Assembly (NCBI GenBank): GCA_020200135.1
Contig: JAIVJI010000064.1
Location: 30,988-94,987, forward strand
Direction of reading: 5' to 3'
DNA from: Acidobacteriota bacterium
GTDB lineage: Bacteria; Acidobacteriota; Blastocatellia; Pyrinomonadales; Pyrinomonadaceae
Length of the DNA: 64,000 nt
Below, piece after piece: positions 45,857-56,400 of this stretch (position 1 is its first letter; each line of letters begins with the position of its first letter). Below the pieces are notes generated by a model. That model was not told the origin of the DNA, made no database searches, and worked only from the letters and a program-made list of their open reading frames with translations. The position numbers and the translations under genes were made by a program.

Positions 45857-48800
45857 ATGCACCCACCCGCCAGTGGGCCGAAGCATGCACCCGTGCGCTT
45901 CCGCCTGACCGCCCTCTTGCTCGTCTTTTCACTCCTGGCCCTGGCCATCCCGACACAATTTATTCCGTTCATACCCACGGCCGAAGCCGCGGCCGGAGAC
46001 CTCTTCTTCTCGGAATATATCGAAGGCAGTTCTAACAATAAGGCGCTCGAAATCTATAACCCTTCCGGCGCGGCGGTGAACCTGGGGACGGCCGGTTATA
46101 CCGTCGAGATGTATTTCAACGGCGCAACCACCGCCGGATTCACAGCCACTCTGGCCGGCAACGTCCCCGCAAACGGCACTTTTGTCCTCGCCCCCACGAA
46201 CGCCAACGCTACTATCTTAGCCGCCGCCAATCAGCAGGCCGGCGCAAGTTGGTTTAACGGCGACGACGCGGTTCTTCTGAAGAAGAGCGGCGTCATCGTC
46301 GATTCAATCGGCCAAGTAGGGGTTGACCCCGGCACGGAGTGGGGCACGGGCGTCCAGTCCACCGCCGACAACACCATCCGCCGCAAGTCCACCGTCTGCG
46401 TTGGCGACGCCATCCATAACGACGCCTTCAGCCCCGCCGTCGAGTGGGACGGCTTGGCCACCGACACCTTCGGCGGCCTCGGCTCGCACAGCGCCTCGTG
46501 CGGCGGTGACCCGACACCGGAGCCGACGGCGACGCCGACCGCGACTCCCACTCCCACTCCCACTCCCACGCCGACGCCGACGCCGACGCCGACCCCCGTG
46601 CCGACGCCGTCGCCCGTCACGCCCGGCTCGGTCGTCATCAGCCAGGTCTACGGCGGCGGCGGCAACTCCGGCGCGACCTACAGGAATGACTTCGTCGAGA
46701 TTTTCAACCGCAGCCAGACGGCCATCAACCTCGCCGGCTGGTCGGTGCAGTACGCAGGGGCGACGGGCACCTCCTGGAACGTGTCCCCGCTGACGAGCGT
46801 CATCCTCCAGCCGGGCCAGTACTACCTGGTTCAGCAGTCGCAGGGCGCCGGCGGCACGGTCAACCTGCCGACCCCCGACGCGTCTGACACCACCCTCATG
46901 AGTTCCGGCAACGCCAAGGTCGCGCTCGTGCGTTCGACCACGGCCATTACGGGCGGCAACCCCCTCGGCAACCCGAACCTGATGGACTTCGTCGGGTACG
47001 GCACCGCGGACGCCTTCGAGGGCACGGCCGCGGCGCCGGGGCTGACGAACACGACGGCGGCGCTGCGCGCGCGCGGCGGGTGCCGCGACACCGACCAGAA
47101 CGGCGCCAACTTCGTCGCCGGGGCGCCTACCCCGCGCAACACCTCGACGCCCCTCAACGTCTGCCCGACCGGCGACCTCCCGCCCGAGGTCTCCACGACC
47201 AACCCGGCCAACGGCGGGACGAGCTTCCCGCTGGCCGCCAACGTCACCGTCACCTTTGACGACTCGGTGACGGTGCAGAACGGCGGCTTCACGCTCTCCT
47301 GCACCGAGAGCGGCCCGCACACGCTGGCCGTGACGGGCGGCCCGACGACTTTCACTCTCAACCCCGACACCGACTTCGCATCCGGCGAGCAGTGCACCGG
47401 GACCGTGCTGGCGAGCCACGTCAGCACCCAGAGCGCGACGCCCGTCCCGATGGCCGCCAACTACTTTTGGACGTTCGAGACGCTGGTCGTCCGCGACCCG
47501 GCCGCGCACGTGGTGATGGGCAACCCGTCGGGCGCGGTCGCCGACGCGGGCACGCCGCTCAACTACCTGATGATGAAGCCGCAGTACGCCCTCTCCTACA
47601 ACAACGACCGCGGGATTCCGAACTGGACGAGCTGGCACCTCGACGCCACCTGGACGACGAGCGTCGCCGACCGCCAGAACGACTTCCGCTCCGACCTGAC
47701 GCTCCCGGCCGGCTTCAAGCGCGTGACGAGCGGCTACAACTTCGCCACCTACGGCTTCGACCGCGGCCACATGGTCCCGTCGGCCGACCGCACCTCGTCC
47801 GTCGAGGACAACTCGGCCACCTTCCTGATGACCAACATGGTCCCGCAGGCTTCGGGCAACAACCAGGGGCCGTGGAACGACCTTGAGGGCCACATCCGCA
47901 CGATGCTCAACGGCTCGGCCAACGAGATTTACATCGTCTCGGGCGGCCACGGCGTCGGCGGCCAGAGCAGCACGGGGAACTGGAACACCATCCAGGACAC
48001 CGGCGGCAACACCGTCACCGTGCCCGACCTGACGTGGAAAGTCGTGATGGTGATGCCGCGCGCCAACGGCGACGACGTGGCGCGGGTAGACGCCGCGACG
48101 CGCACCTTCGCCGTCATCATGCCGAACGACGACAACATCCGTAACGTGGACTGGAAGAAGTACCTCGCCACGGTCGATCAGGTCGAGGCGCTCACCGGCT
48201 ACGACTTCTTCTCGAACGTCCCCGAGGCCATCCAGAACGTCATCGAGGCGAAACTCGACGCGGAGTACGACACCGCGCCCGCGGCCAACGGCCAGACGGT
48301 CGCGACGGCCGAGGACACCGCGCAGGCGATAACGCTGACCGCGTCCGACTTCAACGTCAACAACGAGCTGACCTACGCGGTCGTGGGCCAGCCCGCGCAC
48401 GGCCAGCTCTCGGGCACGGGCGACAGTCTGACCTACACGCCCTTCGCCGACTACAACGGCCCCGACAGCTTCACCTTCAAGGCGAACGACGGCGGCAAGG
48501 ACTCGGCGGCGGCGACCGTCAACATCAACGTCACGCCGGTCAACGACGCGCCCGCGCTCGCGGGCGTGCCGGAGTCGGCGAGCGTCGTCGAGCTGACCGC
48601 CTTCACCTTCACGGCGACGGCGGGCGACGTCGACGGCGGGCAGACGCTCACCTTCTCGCTCGCGGGCGCGCCGGCCGGCGCGAGCATCAACCCGACGACG
48701 GGCGAATTCAACTGGACGCCGACCGAGGCGCAGGGCGGCACGGGCGTGCCCTTCGTCTTCACGGTCAGCGTCTCGGACGGCGTCGAGAGCACCGGCTCGC

Positions 48801-49444
48801 CGGTGGCGTTGACGGTGGGCGAGGTCAACCAGGCGCCCGCGCTCGCCGCCATCGGGCCGAAGGTCGTCGTCTACGGCGGCACGCTCGCGTTCACGGCCTC
48901 GGGCTCAGACGCCGATCTGCCGGCGCAGGGTCTGAGCTACAGCCTGACGGGCGCCGTCCCGCAGGGCGCGTCCATCAACCCCGCGACCGGCCAGTTCGCG
49001 TGGACGCCGACGGCGGCGCAGGCCGGGCACGTCTACGAGTTCGGCGTCCGCGTCACCGACGGCGGCGGACTCTTCGCCGAGGAGACCATCGGCGTCGGCG
49101 TGCAGCACTCGTGGTCGGGCTACCTCCAGCCGATCAACGCGGGCGGCGGCTCGGTCTTCAAGCTCGGGCAGACCGTCCCCGTCAAGTTCCGGCTGACGGG
49201 CGCGAGCGCCCCCGTCACCGACGCCGTCGCGCGGCTCTACGTGACGAAGATCAGCGACGGCGTCGCCGGCACGGAGGAGGAGGCCGGCTCCACCTCGGAC
49301 GCGACCGAGGGGAACCTGTTCCGCTACGCGGACGGCCAGTACATCTTCAACCTCGGCACGAAGGGGCTGACGGCGGGGACGTACCGGCTGAGGGTTGACC
49401 TGGGCGACGGCGCGCAGCACACCGTCAACGTCTCGCTCAGGTAG
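45857..49444 (+). CDS. Secreted multidomain DNA/RNA non-specific endonuclease with two lamin-tail domains
   Basis: 1195 residues. Signal peptide (ends TAEAAAG, about 45), LTD1 (about 46-215), a Pro-Thr linker of repeated TP (219-255), LTD2 (256-425: VVISQVYGGGGNSGATYRNDFVEIFNRS), an Ig-like domain (440-545), a NUC-type ββα-metal nuclease (551-801) with the catalytic FDRGHMVPSADR and metal Asn in NNQGPWNDLEG, then two or three cadherin-like repeats (810-1090) and a PxKF-type C-terminal domain (1092-1195). All nuclease motifs are present. It should be secreted or surface-held and degrade nucleic acid. ATG 45857 fits the AAAGGA site better than ATG 45851. It opens a 12-kb block of LTD proteins. 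Confidence 0.88.
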   Translation: MHPPASGPKHAPVRFRLTALLLVFSLLALAIPTQFIPFIPTAEAAAGDLFFSEYIEGSSNNKALEIYNPSGAAVNLGTAGYTVEMYFNGATTAGFTATLAGNVPANGTFVLAPTNANATILAAANQQAGASWFNGDDAVLLKKSGVIVDSIGQVGVDPGTEWGTGVQSTADNTIRRKSTVCVGDAIHNDAFSPAVEWDGLATDTFGGLGSHSASCGGDPTPEPTATPTATPTPTPTPTPTPTPTPTPVPTPSPVTPGSVVISQVYGGGGNSGATYRNDFVEIFNRSQTAINLAGWSVQYAGATGTSWNVSPLTSVILQPGQYYLVQQSQGAGGTVNLPTPDASDTTLMSSGNAKVALVRSTTAITGGNPLGNPNLMDFVGYGTADAFEGTAAAPGLTNTTAALRARGGCRDTDQNGANFVAGAPTPRNTSTPLNVCPTGDLPPEVSTTNPANGGTSFPLAANVTVTFDDSVTVQNGGFTLSCTESGPHTLAVTGGPTTFTLNPDTDFASGEQCTGTVLASHVSTQSATPVPMAANYFWTFETLVVRDPAAHVVMGNPSGAVADAGTPLNYLMMKPQYALSYNNDRGIPNWTSWHLDATWTTSVADRQNDFRSDLTLPAGFKRVTSGYNFATYGFDRGHMVPSADRTSSVEDNSATFLMTNMVPQASGNNQGPWNDLEGHIRTMLNGSANEIYIVSGGHGVGGQSSTGNWNTIQDTGGNTVTVPDLTWKVVMVMPRANGDDVARVDAATRTFAVIMPNDDNIRNVDWKKYLATVDQVEALTGYDFFSNVPEAIQNVIEAKLDAEYDTAPAANGQTVATAEDTAQAITLTASDFNVNNELTYAVVGQPAHGQLSGTGDSLTYTPFADYNGPDSFTFKANDGGKDSAAATVNINVTPVNDAPALAGVPESASVVELTAFTFTATAGDVDGGQTLTFSLAGAPAGASINPTTGEFNWTPTEAQGGTGVPFVFTVSVSDGVESTGSPVALTVGEVNQAPALAAIGPKVVVYGGTLAFTASGSDADLPAQGLSYSLTGAVPQGASINPATGQFAWTPTAAQAGHVYEFGVRVTDGGGLFAEETIGVGVQHSWSGYLQPINAGGGSVFKLGQTVPVKFRLTGASAPVTDAVARLYVTKISDGVAGTEEEAGSTSDATEGNLFRYADGQYIFNLGTKGLTAGTYRLRVDLGDGAQHTVNVSLR
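46511..46615 (+). repeat. Hexamer tandem repeat encoding a Thr-Pro linker
   Basis: About 17 copies of a 6-nt unit (actccc, then acgccg) encode alternating TP between the two LTDs. The unit is a multiple of three, so copy changes would lengthen or shorten the linker without frameshift. Confidence 0.9.
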
Positions 49445-49450
49445 CACGCG

Positions 49451-49532
49451 CGCGCGCCCGCCGGCGGCGGCGACCGACCGACCGGGCGGCCCTCGCGGCC
49501 GCCCGCCGGCCGGTCGCCACCCCCGGCGGGCG
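49451..49532. terminator. Three-tier GC-rich hairpin after LTD nuclease gene
   Basis: Nested perfect arms: 12 bp (49451-49462 with 49521-49532), 8 bp (49467-49474 with 49509-49516) and 8 bp (49482-49489 with 49495-49502). It begins 6 bp after the stop. No long T-tract follows, so it may be an mRNA 3' end protector or a factor-dependent terminator. Confidence 0.7.
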
Positions 49533-49669
49533 CGTGTAAGATTTGCGGGCTTAATTTTCGCAGGGCGCTCAAACTTCTCCCCGCGCCCGTCCTTCAACCC
49601 AAACCGCATCTCGCCCGGCCGAGGACGCCGGCTCGCCCTTTCACTTCCTACCGCAGGAGGAACCTCGCC

Positions 49670-51556
49670 ATGCCCCGAACGCTTCTCGAAGCAACCGCCA
49701 ACGCCCCCGCGCGCCGCCGGCTGCTGACGCGCGCGCTCTTCGCCGCCCTCTGCCTCGCGGGACTCGCCGGCTCGGCGCGCGACGTGTCGGCGCAGCCCGC
49801 GATGGGCTCGCGCGACCTCGTCATCAGCCAGGTCTACACGCGCGGCGGCGAGTCGGGCGCGACCTACCAGAACGACTTCGTCGAAATCTTCAACCGCGGC
49901 AACGTGACCGTGAACCTCTCGGACTACACGCTCCAGGTGCTGGTGGTCGCGCCGAGGATGACGGGCGGCGTCCTCACCCCCGTCGGCATCCGCGTCGTCT
50001 CGTCGGGCGGCTCCGTGGGCCTCGACCCCGGCAAGTATTACCTCTTCCAGTTCGCGGGCGCCGGCAACAGCGGCGCGCCGCTCCCGACGCCCGACAGCGG
50101 CGGCGGCTTCTTCCCCACGAACCTCGCGCTGCCGAGCGCGAGCGGGCGCGTCGCGCTCGTCAAAGGCATACCCACGCACCTCTACGCGCAGTTCGGCTGC
50201 TCGGTCGGCGTTGACGCGGCGCTCGCGGACTTCTTCTCCTACGGCCCCACGAACTGCGTCGAGGGGAGCGCGAACTTCCGCGCGCCTTCGCAGACGACAG
50301 CCGCCGTACGCAACACCGACGGCTGCGCCGACACCGACGACAACGTCGCCGACTTCACGACGGCCGCGCCCACGCCGCGCAACAGCTCGACGGCGCAGCG
50401 GCTCTGCACCTTCGCCTCGCCGACCAGCACCGTGCAGTTCGAGTCCTCGACCGCCTCGGTCGGCGAGGGCGCCGGCTTCGCCGAGATTTTCGTCACGCGC
50501 GCCGGCTCGACCGGCCCGACCTCCGTCCAGTACGCCACCGTCGACGACACCGCCAGCGAGCGCACCGACTACACGACGGCCCTCGGCACGCTCAGCTTCG
50601 CGGCGGGCGAGACGCGCAAGAGCTTCCGCGTGCTCATCACCGACGACGCGCGCACGGAGGGCGGCGAGACGCTGACTCTCGCGCTCAACCACCCGACCGG
50701 CGGCGTCGTGCTCGACACGCGCCACATCATGCGCCTGTCCATCAACGACAACGACGCGACCGCAGGGCCGAACCCCATCGACACGGCCGAGTTCTTCGTC
50801 CGCCAGCACTACGCCGACTTCCTCTCGCGCGTGCCCGACGAGACGGGGCGGACGTTCTGGACGAACGACATCGACATCTGCGGCGCGGACGCCCGGTGCC
50901 TGGAGGTCAAGCGCATCAACGTCAGCGCGGCCTTCTTCCTGTCGATAGAGTTTCAGGACACGGGCTACTTCGCCTACCGCGCCTACAAGGCGTCGTTCCC
51001 CGGCAACTCCTCGCGGCTGCGCGGCTTCCCGCTCTACCGCGAGCTGTGGCGCGACGCGCAGCAGATAGGGCGCGGCGTGGTCGTCGGGCAGGGCGACTGG
51101 ACGGGGCAGTTCAACGCGAACAAGCAGGCGTACACGGCCGAGTTCGTGACCCGGCCCGAGTTCCTGCTCCGCTACCCGGCTTCGCAGTCGCCCGGGGAGT
51201 TCGTCGAAGTGCTCAACGCGACGGCCGGCGGCTACCTCTCGCAGGCCGAGCGCAATCAGGCGGCCGCCGAACTGACGGCGGCCGGCAACACCCCGGCCGG
51301 CCGCGCCGCCGTGCTCACGCGCGTCATCGAGAACCCGACCTTTAAGACGGGCGGCGAATTCAACCGCGCGTTCGTGCTGATGGAGTACTTCGGCTACCTG
51401 AGGAGGAACCCGAACGACCCGCCCGAAGGCTTGAGCTTCTCGGGCTACGACTTCTGGCTGGGCAAGCTGAACAGCTTCAACGGCGACTACATTCAGGCCG
51501 AGATGGTGAAAGCCTTCATCTCGTCGGCCGAGTACCGCCAGCGGTTCGGGCAGTAA
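49670..51556 (+). CDS. Secreted LTD/Calx-beta/DUF4214 protein
   Basis: 628 residues. Signal peptide (1-41, ending VSAQ), lamin-tail domain (45-230, opening DLVISQVYTRGGESGATYQNDFVEIFNRG), Calx-beta domain (about 250-360, SVGEGAGFAEIFVTRAGS), and a DUF4214 region (about 375-628) with FFVRQHYADFLSRVPDETGR, IEFQDTGYFAYR, FVLMEYFGYLRRNPNDPP and MVKAFISSAEYRQRFG. DUF4214 is common in secreted and surface proteins; its role is not settled. Cysteines in the LTD are paired. No catalytic motif. GGAGG-like site upstream. It is a paralogue of the next gene and shares its LTD with LTD2 of the nuclease gene. Confidence 0.88.
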   Translation: MPRTLLEATANAPARRRLLTRALFAALCLAGLAGSARDVSAQPAMGSRDLVISQVYTRGGESGATYQNDFVEIFNRGNVTVNLSDYTLQVLVVAPRMTGGVLTPVGIRVVSSGGSVGLDPGKYYLFQFAGAGNSGAPLPTPDSGGGFFPTNLALPSASGRVALVKGIPTHLYAQFGCSVGVDAALADFFSYGPTNCVEGSANFRAPSQTTAAVRNTDGCADTDDNVADFTTAAPTPRNSSTAQRLCTFASPTSTVQFESSTASVGEGAGFAEIFVTRAGSTGPTSVQYATVDDTASERTDYTTALGTLSFAAGETRKSFRVLITDDARTEGGETLTLALNHPTGGVVLDTRHIMRLSINDNDATAGPNPIDTAEFFVRQHYADFLSRVPDETGRTFWTNDIDICGADARCLEVKRINVSAAFFLSIEFQDTGYFAYRAYKASFPGNSSRLRGFPLYRELWRDAQQIGRGVVVGQGDWTGQFNANKQAYTAEFVTRPEFLLRYPASQSPGEFVEVLNATAGGYLSQAERNQAAAELTAAGNTPAGRAAVLTRVIENPTFKTGGEFNRAFVLMEYFGYLRRNPNDPPEGLSFSGYDFWLGKLNSFNGDYIQAEMVKAFISSAEYRQRFGQ

Positions 51557-51561
51557 CGCAG

Positions 51562-51647
51562 GGGTCGGGGAGTCGTGAGTCGGGAGTCAGAATGAAGAAG
51601 GCATCCGCCTTTTAATTCTGACTCCCGACTCCCGACTCCCCGACGCC
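51562..51647. repeat. Heptamer-array hairpin, unit gagtcgg
   Basis: Left arm 51562-51590 (gggtcgg, then gagtcgt, gagtcgg, gagtcag), right arm 51619-51647 (tgactcc, cgactcc, cgactcc, cgacgcc). 28 of 30 positions pair and variants are mirrored. It begins 6 bp after the stop of the upstream gene and lies between two co-directional LTD paralogues. Confidence 0.9.
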
Positions 51648-51728
51648 CTTTCTTCGGGCACGCGCCTTGCCGTCTACACGCGCGTCAAGGGGGCTTCCGA
51701 TGTAATCCGTCTTTTTTGGAGTCTAGCC

Positions 51729-52421
51729 ATGTTTAGTTCCCCCCGCGCCGCGAAAATCCGCCGCTCCAACTGTCGCGGTCTTGCTGCGTTCGCGGCGGCC
51801 GCCGCCGCGCTCGTCGCGCTCTGTCTCTTCACGCCGCGGACGCCGGCGGCGCACGCGCAGACCATCAGCGGCTCGCCCAACCTCGTCATCAGTCAGGTCT
51901 ACACGCGCGGCGGCGAGCCGGGCGCGTCCTACCAGAAGGACTTCGTCGAAATCTTCAACCGCGGCGCCGAGCCGGTGGACATGAACAACTACGCGCTGCA
52001 CATGTCCACGATCAGCGGGCCCGCCTCGGTCTTCGTCCGGTTCGCGTCCAGCCGCGGCATCGTCGTCCAGCCGGGCCGCTACCTGCTCATCGGCTTGAAG
52101 GGCGACGGCGCCGTCGGCCAGCCGCTGCCCGCGCCCGACTTCGACCTGAGCATCCTTCCGGGGCCCGTGCCCCTCAACCTCAACACCACGACCGGCCTCA
52201 TCGCGCTGCTCGCGCCCGACGGCTCCTTCCAGGGCTGCCCGGGTTTGCAGTCGGCGGGCGTCGTGGACTTCGTCGGCTACGGCTCGGCCTCGGTCTGCTA
52301 CGAAGGGCCGGCCGGGCCCGCGCCCGCGCCCGCGCTCGCCACCGAGTCGGCGCAACGCGCCGGCGGGGGCTGCGCGGACAACAACCTCAACGCGGGAGGC
52401 CCGCGGGCGCCGGGGCCGTGA
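51729..52421 (+). pseudogene. N-terminal half of a broken LTD/DUF4214 gene
   Basis: 230 residues: signal peptide (1-44, AHAQ) and an almost full LTD (48-220; NLVISQVYTRGGEPGASYQKDFVEIFNRG). Compared with the paralogue at 49670 the frame runs off into GGPRAPGP and a stop where the LTD should end (CADNNLNA...). The Calx-beta domain that follows in the paralogue is not present in any frame. The stop overlaps a GTG that opens the DUF4214 part (GTGA), so a coupled second protein could still be made. Most likely a deletion of about 300 bp with a frame change. Confidence 0.7.
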
Positions 52422-53263
52422 CGGGCCTGCGCGACCGCGCCGCGCTCGTCATCCACGACAACGACTTCGGCCCGGCCGCCTCGAACCCCGCCGACGACTC
52501 GGCCTTCTTCGTCCGGCAGCACTACCACGACTTTCTCAACCGCGAGCCCGACGCGGCCGGCCTACAGTTCTGGGTGGGCGGCATCGAGTCGTGCGGCGCC
52601 GACGCCGCGTGCCGCGAGGTCAAGCGCATCGACACGTCGGCCGCCTTCTTCCTCTCCATCGAGTTTCAGCGCACGGGCTTCCTCGTCTACAGCCTCTACC
52701 GCGCGTCGCTCCCCGAGAGGGACTACCGCGTCCGCTCGCTGCCGCGCTATCTGGAGTTCGTGCGCGACACGCAGGAGGTGGGGCGCGGGGTCGTCGTCGG
52801 CGAGGCCGGCTGGGAGTTAAGGCTCGAACAGAACATCGCGCTCTTCCTCGGGGACTTCATGGCGCGCCCCGAGTTCGCGCTGGCCTACCCGCAGAGTCTC
52901 ACGCCCGACGAGTACGTCGAGAAGCTCAACGCGCAGGCCGGCAACGTCCTGACGCTCGAAGAGCGGCTCGGACTCGCCGCCGGCCTCACCGCCGGCACCG
53001 AGACGCGCGCGACCGTGCTGCGCAAGGTGGCGGAGGACGCCGAGTTCTCGCGCCGCGAGACGAGCCGCGCCTTCGTCCTCATGCAGTACTTCGGCTACCT
53101 GCGGCGCGCGCCGACCGAGGCGCCCGACACGGACTTCTCGGGTCTCGACTTCTGGCTCTCGAAGCTCGAACGTTTCGGCGGCGACTACCGCCGCGCCGAG
53201 ATGGTCAAGGCGTTCCTCTCCTCGACCGAGTACCGCGCCCGCTTCCTCACGCCCGCGCCCTGA
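52418..53263 (+). pseudogene. C-terminal half: DUF4214 fragment without signal peptide
   Basis: 281 residues beginning with the last strand of a Calx-beta domain (RAALVIHDND) and then a full DUF4214 region (FFVRQHYHDFLNREPDAAGLQFW, IEFQRTGFLVYSLYRAS, FVLMQYFGYLRRAPTEAPD, MVKAFLSSTEYRARF). The paralogue 1 kb upstream has the same order after its Calx-beta domain. Without a signal peptide this half would stay in the cytoplasm. Together with 51729-52421 it is read as one damaged gene; alternatively both halves are translated by stop-start coupling. Confidence 0.7.
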
Positions 53264-53283
53264 ACCACCGGACAAGGCCCGGA

Positions 53284-53322
53284 CGGCGCGGCGTCGAGGC
53301 TCTTTAGCTTGACGCCGCGCCG
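53284..53322 (+). terminator. Terminator after LTD/DUF4214 locus
   Basis: 12-bp perfect stem (53284-53295 with 53311-53322) and 15-nt loop, 20 bp after the stop, followed by ccttatcctataaaa. Confidence 0.75.
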
Positions 53323-53444
53323 CCTTATCCTATAAAACCCTAACGCCGCAATTCGTCCGCGCGTGCGTCTCGCCTACAGCCCAGAAGAAAGGGTCAGGAC
53401 GCCAGCCCGCGAAGCATTCAAGCCAGGAAAGGAATAGGAATTCC

Positions 53445-56400
53445 GTGCCCACTTCATTCCCCAGCGGAAGGCGTGTCGCCTCTGCCCGCCGCCCCCTGCT
53501 CGCTATTTTCACGGCCGCCTTCATCCTGCTCCAGCAGGTCGCCTTCATCTTCCCCGTAGCCGCGCAGGTGCGCCGCATCTCGCCCGACGCGGCCGCCGGC
53601 GTGACGAGGCAGAGCGTGACGCCGGCCGGCTCGCCGAAGTCTCCGTCGTCGTCCGCCGCGCTCGATGAGCCCGGCCCGCCCAACATAGATAGGGGCACCG
53701 GCAGCGTCTCCCTGACCACGGTGGGCTCGGCCTACACGCAGAACTTCAACACGCTCTCGAACACCGCCGCCAGCACGACGAACGAGACGCTCCCGACGGG
53801 GTGGTACATCACCGAGTCGGGCGGCGGCGCGCGCGACAACGACCAGTACGGCGTGGACACCGGCGGCAGCGCCACGGGCGACACCTACAGCTACGGCGCG
53901 GCCGGCAACACCGACCGCGCCCTCGGCGGCCTCCTAAGCGGCACGCTCATCCCCACCTTCGGCGCGCAGTTCACCAACAACACCGGCGGCACCATCACCT
54001 CGCTCGACATCGCCTACACCGGCGAGCAGTGGCGCATCGGCAACACGGCGGCGGCCCGCGACGACCGCCTCGACTTTCAAATCAGCACCAACGCCACCAA
54101 CCTCTGCGGGGCGGACTCCGGGGCGTGCGCCGGGACGTACACCGACGTGAACGCGCTCGACTTCACGAACCCGATTAAGACCGCCGCCTCCGCCGCCGCG
54201 CTCGACGGGAATGCCGCCGCCAACCGCACTGCGCTCTCGACGACCATCCCCAGCCTGAGCATCCCCAACGGCGCGACCTTCTGGATTCGCTGGAACGACC
54301 TCAACGCCTCGGGCTCGGACGACGGCCTCTCGGTGGATGACTTCTCCATCACGCCGCAGGGTACGGGCGGCGGCGGCGTCACCCTCTCCGTCAACGACGT
54401 TTCGCAGGACGAGGGCAACGCGGGCACGACCGCCTACACCTTCGCCGTCACGCTCTCGGCCCCGGCGGGCGCGGGCGGCGTCACCTTCGACATCTGCTCC
54501 GCCGACGGCACGGCGCAGGACGACAACCCGACGACCGAGGACAACGATTACACCGCGAACTGCCTGACCGGCCAGTCCATCCCGACGGGGAGCACCGGCC
54601 CCTACAACTTCACCGTCAACGTCAACGGCGATACGACGGTCGAGCCCAACGAGACCTTCTTCGTCAACGTCACCAACGTCGTCGGCGCGACCGTCTCGGA
54701 CGGGCAGGGGCAAGGCACGATTGTTAACGACGACTTCGCGCTCTCGCTCATCAGCCAGGTGCAGGGCAGCGGCACGTCTTCCCCCGTCGCGGGCGCGACC
54801 GTCACCGTGCGCGGCATCGTCACGCTGCTGAAGTCCAACGGCTTCTTCCTGCAGGAGGAGGTCGGCGACAACGACGCCGACCCGAACACCTCCGAGGGCA
54901 TCTTCGTCTTCACCTCCGCCGCGCCCACGGTCGCCGTCGCAGACCAGGCGACCGTCACCGGCACGGCCGTCGAGTTCAACGGCCTGACCGAGATCAGCGC
55001 CTCGAACGCCAACGTCTCGGTCAACAGCACCGGCAACACTTTGCCGACCGCCGTCACGCTCGACACGACCATCCTCAACCCGGCGGCGGCACCGACGCAG
55101 CCGCAGCTAGAGAAGTACGAGGGCATGAGGTTGTCGGCCGCCTCGCTGACGACGGTCTCGCCCAACGACAACTTCTTCGACGTGTCCACGGTCATCACCG
55201 GCCAGCCGCGCCCCATGCGCGAGCCGGGCATCCCGGCGAGTGACCCCGTCCCGCCCGACCCGACCACGGGGATGCCCGACTGCTGCATCCCCATCTGGGA
55301 CGAGAACCCCGAGCGCCTCCTGCTCGACACCAACGGCCGCGCCGGCTCGACCGGCGAGACCATCACCTCGAACGTCATCATCACGAACGTCGCCGGGCCG
55401 CTCGACTTCGCCTTCGGCCAGTACCGCCTCATCAACGAGGCGGCGCTCACGCGCACCGCCAACATGGCGGCCGTGCCTGTGCCCGTGCCGAACGCCGGCG
55501 AGTTCACCGTCGCCAGCTACAACATCGAAAACTTCGACAACGGCAGCGCGACGCAGCGCGAGAAGGCCGCGCTCACCGTCCGCACCGTCCTCCACTACCC
55601 GGACATCATCGGCCTGATCGAGATCGACGACCTCGTACACCTCCAGGCGCTGCGCGACGAGATCAACAACGACGCCGTCGCCGCCGGAGACCCGAACCCG
55701 CTCTACGAGGCTTACCTCTCCGAGGGGAACCGCGAAGGGGGAGGTGACCTTGACCAGAACGTCGGCTTCCTCATCAAGACCGCGCGCGTCTCGGTGACGA
55801 GCGTCACGCAGGAGCGCAAGGACGAGACCTACACTCCGCCGGGCGGCGCGACGACCTTCCTGAATGACCGGCCGCCCCTCGTCTTCGACGGGACGGTTGA
55901 CCCGACGGGGCCAAACCCGCGGCGCGTCATCGTCGTCGTCAACCACCTCCGCTCCTTCCTCGGCATCGAAGAGGTCGCGGGCGACGGGCCGCGCGTGCGC
56001 GAGAAGCGCAAGAAGCAGGCCGAGAGTCTGGCCGACCTTTTGAACGACTTGCAGACGGCCAACCCCGGTGTCCCCGTCATCTCGGTCGGCGACTACAACG
56101 CCTTCCAGTTCAGCAGCGGCTACGACGACTCCGTCTCGGTCATCAAGGGCAACCCGACGCCCGACGACCAGATCGTGGTTGACCAGAGCCCCGATCTCGT
56201 CGACCCCGACTTCGTCAACCTCATCGACACGCTGCCCGCCGCCGAGCGGTACAGCTTCATCTTCGAGCACACGCCGCAGGCGCTCGACCACCACATCGTC
56301 AACGCGGCCGCGCGCGCCCGCAACACGCGCACCGCCGTCGCGCGCGTCAACTCGGACTTCCCCGAAGTGCCGGCCGCGGCCTTCGCCTCGGACGCCGCGC

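Noticed and set aside
46511-46615. Phase-variable frameshift repeat
   Set aside because: The unit is 6 nt, so copy changes cannot shift the frame.
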